From positions 28,154,501 through 28,218,500 of the forward strand of contig NC_079879.1 of NCBI RefSeq assembly GCF_029227915.1: a DNA stretch of 64,000 bases, given 5' to 3'. This document shows positions 62,701-64,000 of the stretch, piece by piece. Numbering within the stretch: position 1 is the stretch's first letter; each line of letters opens with the position of its first letter. The DNA comes from Hydractinia symbiolongicarpus (taxonomy: Eukaryota > Cnidaria > Hydrozoa > Anthoathecata > Hydractiniidae). The notes below the pieces were generated by a model. The model saw only the letters and a program-made list of their open reading frames with translations, had not been told where the DNA came from and ran no database searches. A program made the position numbers and the translations under genes.

Positions 62701-64000
62701 TAGGATTGGTCCCACAGTAAAAATGAAATTTTTATCTACATTTTTAAATAAAGCGCTACCAAAGCTCCCAGTGTAATCGCTGAGTTCCAGGAATCATGTC
62801 AAACTAAGAAAAATGTTATTTCTTGGAGTCAAATTGTCTCTTTTATCACATTTATAACGTCAAAGTCCAAAATCACTTCAATAAAGTCCCACAGTCAATC
62901 GTTTCACTGTTAAAAGCGATGAAACCTAATAATATCAGAAAAATAATGCTAAATACATGTTGGTACGAGTATGTGACGCAACCGTCGTAACTCACACGGA
63001 CTGATACCGTTAGAAAGTCAATTAAATGTAGTTTTTGAAACTATCTGTATTTTTGGAGCGCGTGCTAACGGCTAGGATTGGTCCCACAGTAAAGTGTGAA
63101 TTTTTTATCTACATTTTCAAATAAAGCGCCACCAGAGCGCCCAGTGTAATCGCTTAGTTCCAGCAATCATGTCAAATTAAGACGAATGTTATTTCTTGGA
63201 GTCCAACTGTCTCATTTATCACATTTATAAGGTCAAAATCCAACATCTGTTCAATTAAGTTCCACAGTCAATTGTTTCACAGTTAAAAGCGACGCAACCT
63301 AGTAAAATCAAAAAGATATCGCTAAATGCATGTTGGTACGAATATGTGACGCAACCGTCGTAACTCACGCGGACTGATACCGTTAAAAAATCAATTAAAT
63401 GTAGTTTTTGAAGCTGTCTCTATTTCTTTAGCGCGTGCTAACGGCTAGGATTGGTCCCACAGTAAAAATGAAATTTTTATCTACATTTTTAATTAAAGCG
63501 CTACCAAAGCTCCCAGTGTAATCCCTGAGTTCCAGCAATCATGTCACACTAAGAAAAATGTAATTTCTAGGAGTCCAATTGTCTCTTTTATCACATTTGT
63601 AAGGTCAAAGTCCAAAATCAGTTCAATAAAGTCCCACAGTCAATCGTTTCACTGTTAAAAGCGATGAAACCTAATAATATCAGAAAAATATCGCTAAATG
63701 CATCTTGGTAGGAATATGTGCTGCAACCGTCGTAACTCACACGGACTGATACCGTTGGAAAGTCAATTAAATGTAGTTTTTGAAACTGCTTGTATTTCTG
63801 GAGCGCGTGCTAACGGCTAGGATTGGTCCCACAGTAAAGAATGCATTTTTCATCTACATTTTCAAATAAAGCGCTATCAGAGCGCCCAGTGTAATCGCTT
63901 AGTTCCAGGAATCATGTCAAATTAAGAAGAATGTTATTCTTTGGGGTCCAATTGTCTCATTTATCAGATTTATCAGGTCAATGTCTAAAATCAGTTTAAT
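59730..64000 (+). repeat. Trimer-family satellite continuing to the window end
   Basis: Units start at 59730, 60103, 60475, 60847, 61219, 61592, 61964, 62337, 62709, 63081, 63454 and 63826 (cut by the window end). Marker units start at 59730 and 61219, a spacing of four units. The stretch 61592-62708 is closely repeated from 62709 at 1117 bp. From 63081 the sequence follows block D (18979 onward) at an offset of 44102 bp. The array continues beyond the window. Confidence 0.87.

Noticed and set aside
1-64000. CRISPR array
   Set aside because: The repeat is contiguous, with 372-bp units and no unique spacers or cas genes.
1-64000. CENP-B box within the unit
   Set aside because: I looked for TTCGNNNNANNCGGG on both strands of several units; the nearest stretches (around TTCGTTGTAATTCATACGG) do not fit the spacing.
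1-64000. tRNA, rRNA or other structured RNA genes
   Set aside because: No cloverleaf, A/B box pair or rRNA core sequence was recognised in the unit or in the insertion.

Overview
The window holds no convincing gene. Apart from one 2.06-kb insertion, all of it (about 62 kb) is a single AT-rich satellite DNA with a unit of about 372 bp, arranged head to tail in one orientation and running off both ends. This is a eukaryotic heterochromatic, possibly centromeric, array. The Helitron terminus structure, the lack of ORFs and the higher-order repeats (HORs) rule out a prokaryote. The species cannot be read from the sequence. An invertebrate, perhaps a hydrozoan cnidarian, is a guess: I weakly recall a ~372-bp satellite reported in Hydractinia, which I cannot verify here.

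I set the unit boundary at the first G of GTCCCACAG that follows the GGATTG-like motif. By hand I count 175 boundaries, giving 174 complete units. Of these, 157 are full length (mostly 370-374 bp, a few 360 bp with a 12-bp deletion). Fourteen are short (~159 bp, sharing one internal deletion of ~213 bp). Three are 262 bp, sharing a different deletion of ~110 bp. All are on the + strand; I saw no inverted unit.

Layout. 1-6939: a 3668-bp HOR (9 full + 2 short units), nearly two copies. ~6350-10045: a 1849-bp tandem duplication. 10046-11156: transitional units. 11157-17116 and 42223-46320: paralogous blocks differing by a five-unit indel. 17117-21476 and 34090-38822: a second paralogous pair, the latter with an extra 745-bp duplication. 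21477-22314 and 24371-25271: Helitron flanks and a 901-bp duplicate. 22315-24370: the Helitron. 25176-33344: a 3818-bp HOR plus a nested 1274-bp duplication. 38823-42222: copies of 27880-29524 and 37070-38822. 46321-51160: ~744-bp dimers. 51161-53396: mosaic. 53397-64000: a very homogeneous trimer HOR (~1117 bp) with five- and four-unit variants.

The most notable features are a Helitron-like element inserted precisely between A and T, with a near-identical empty site 0.9 kb downstream; a conversion-like patch around 5425-5535; recurrent identical deletion variants; and chimeric units with visible breakpoints. Nothing here works together as a pathway. What the window records is satellite turnover by unequal exchange and conversion, plus one transposon insertion.
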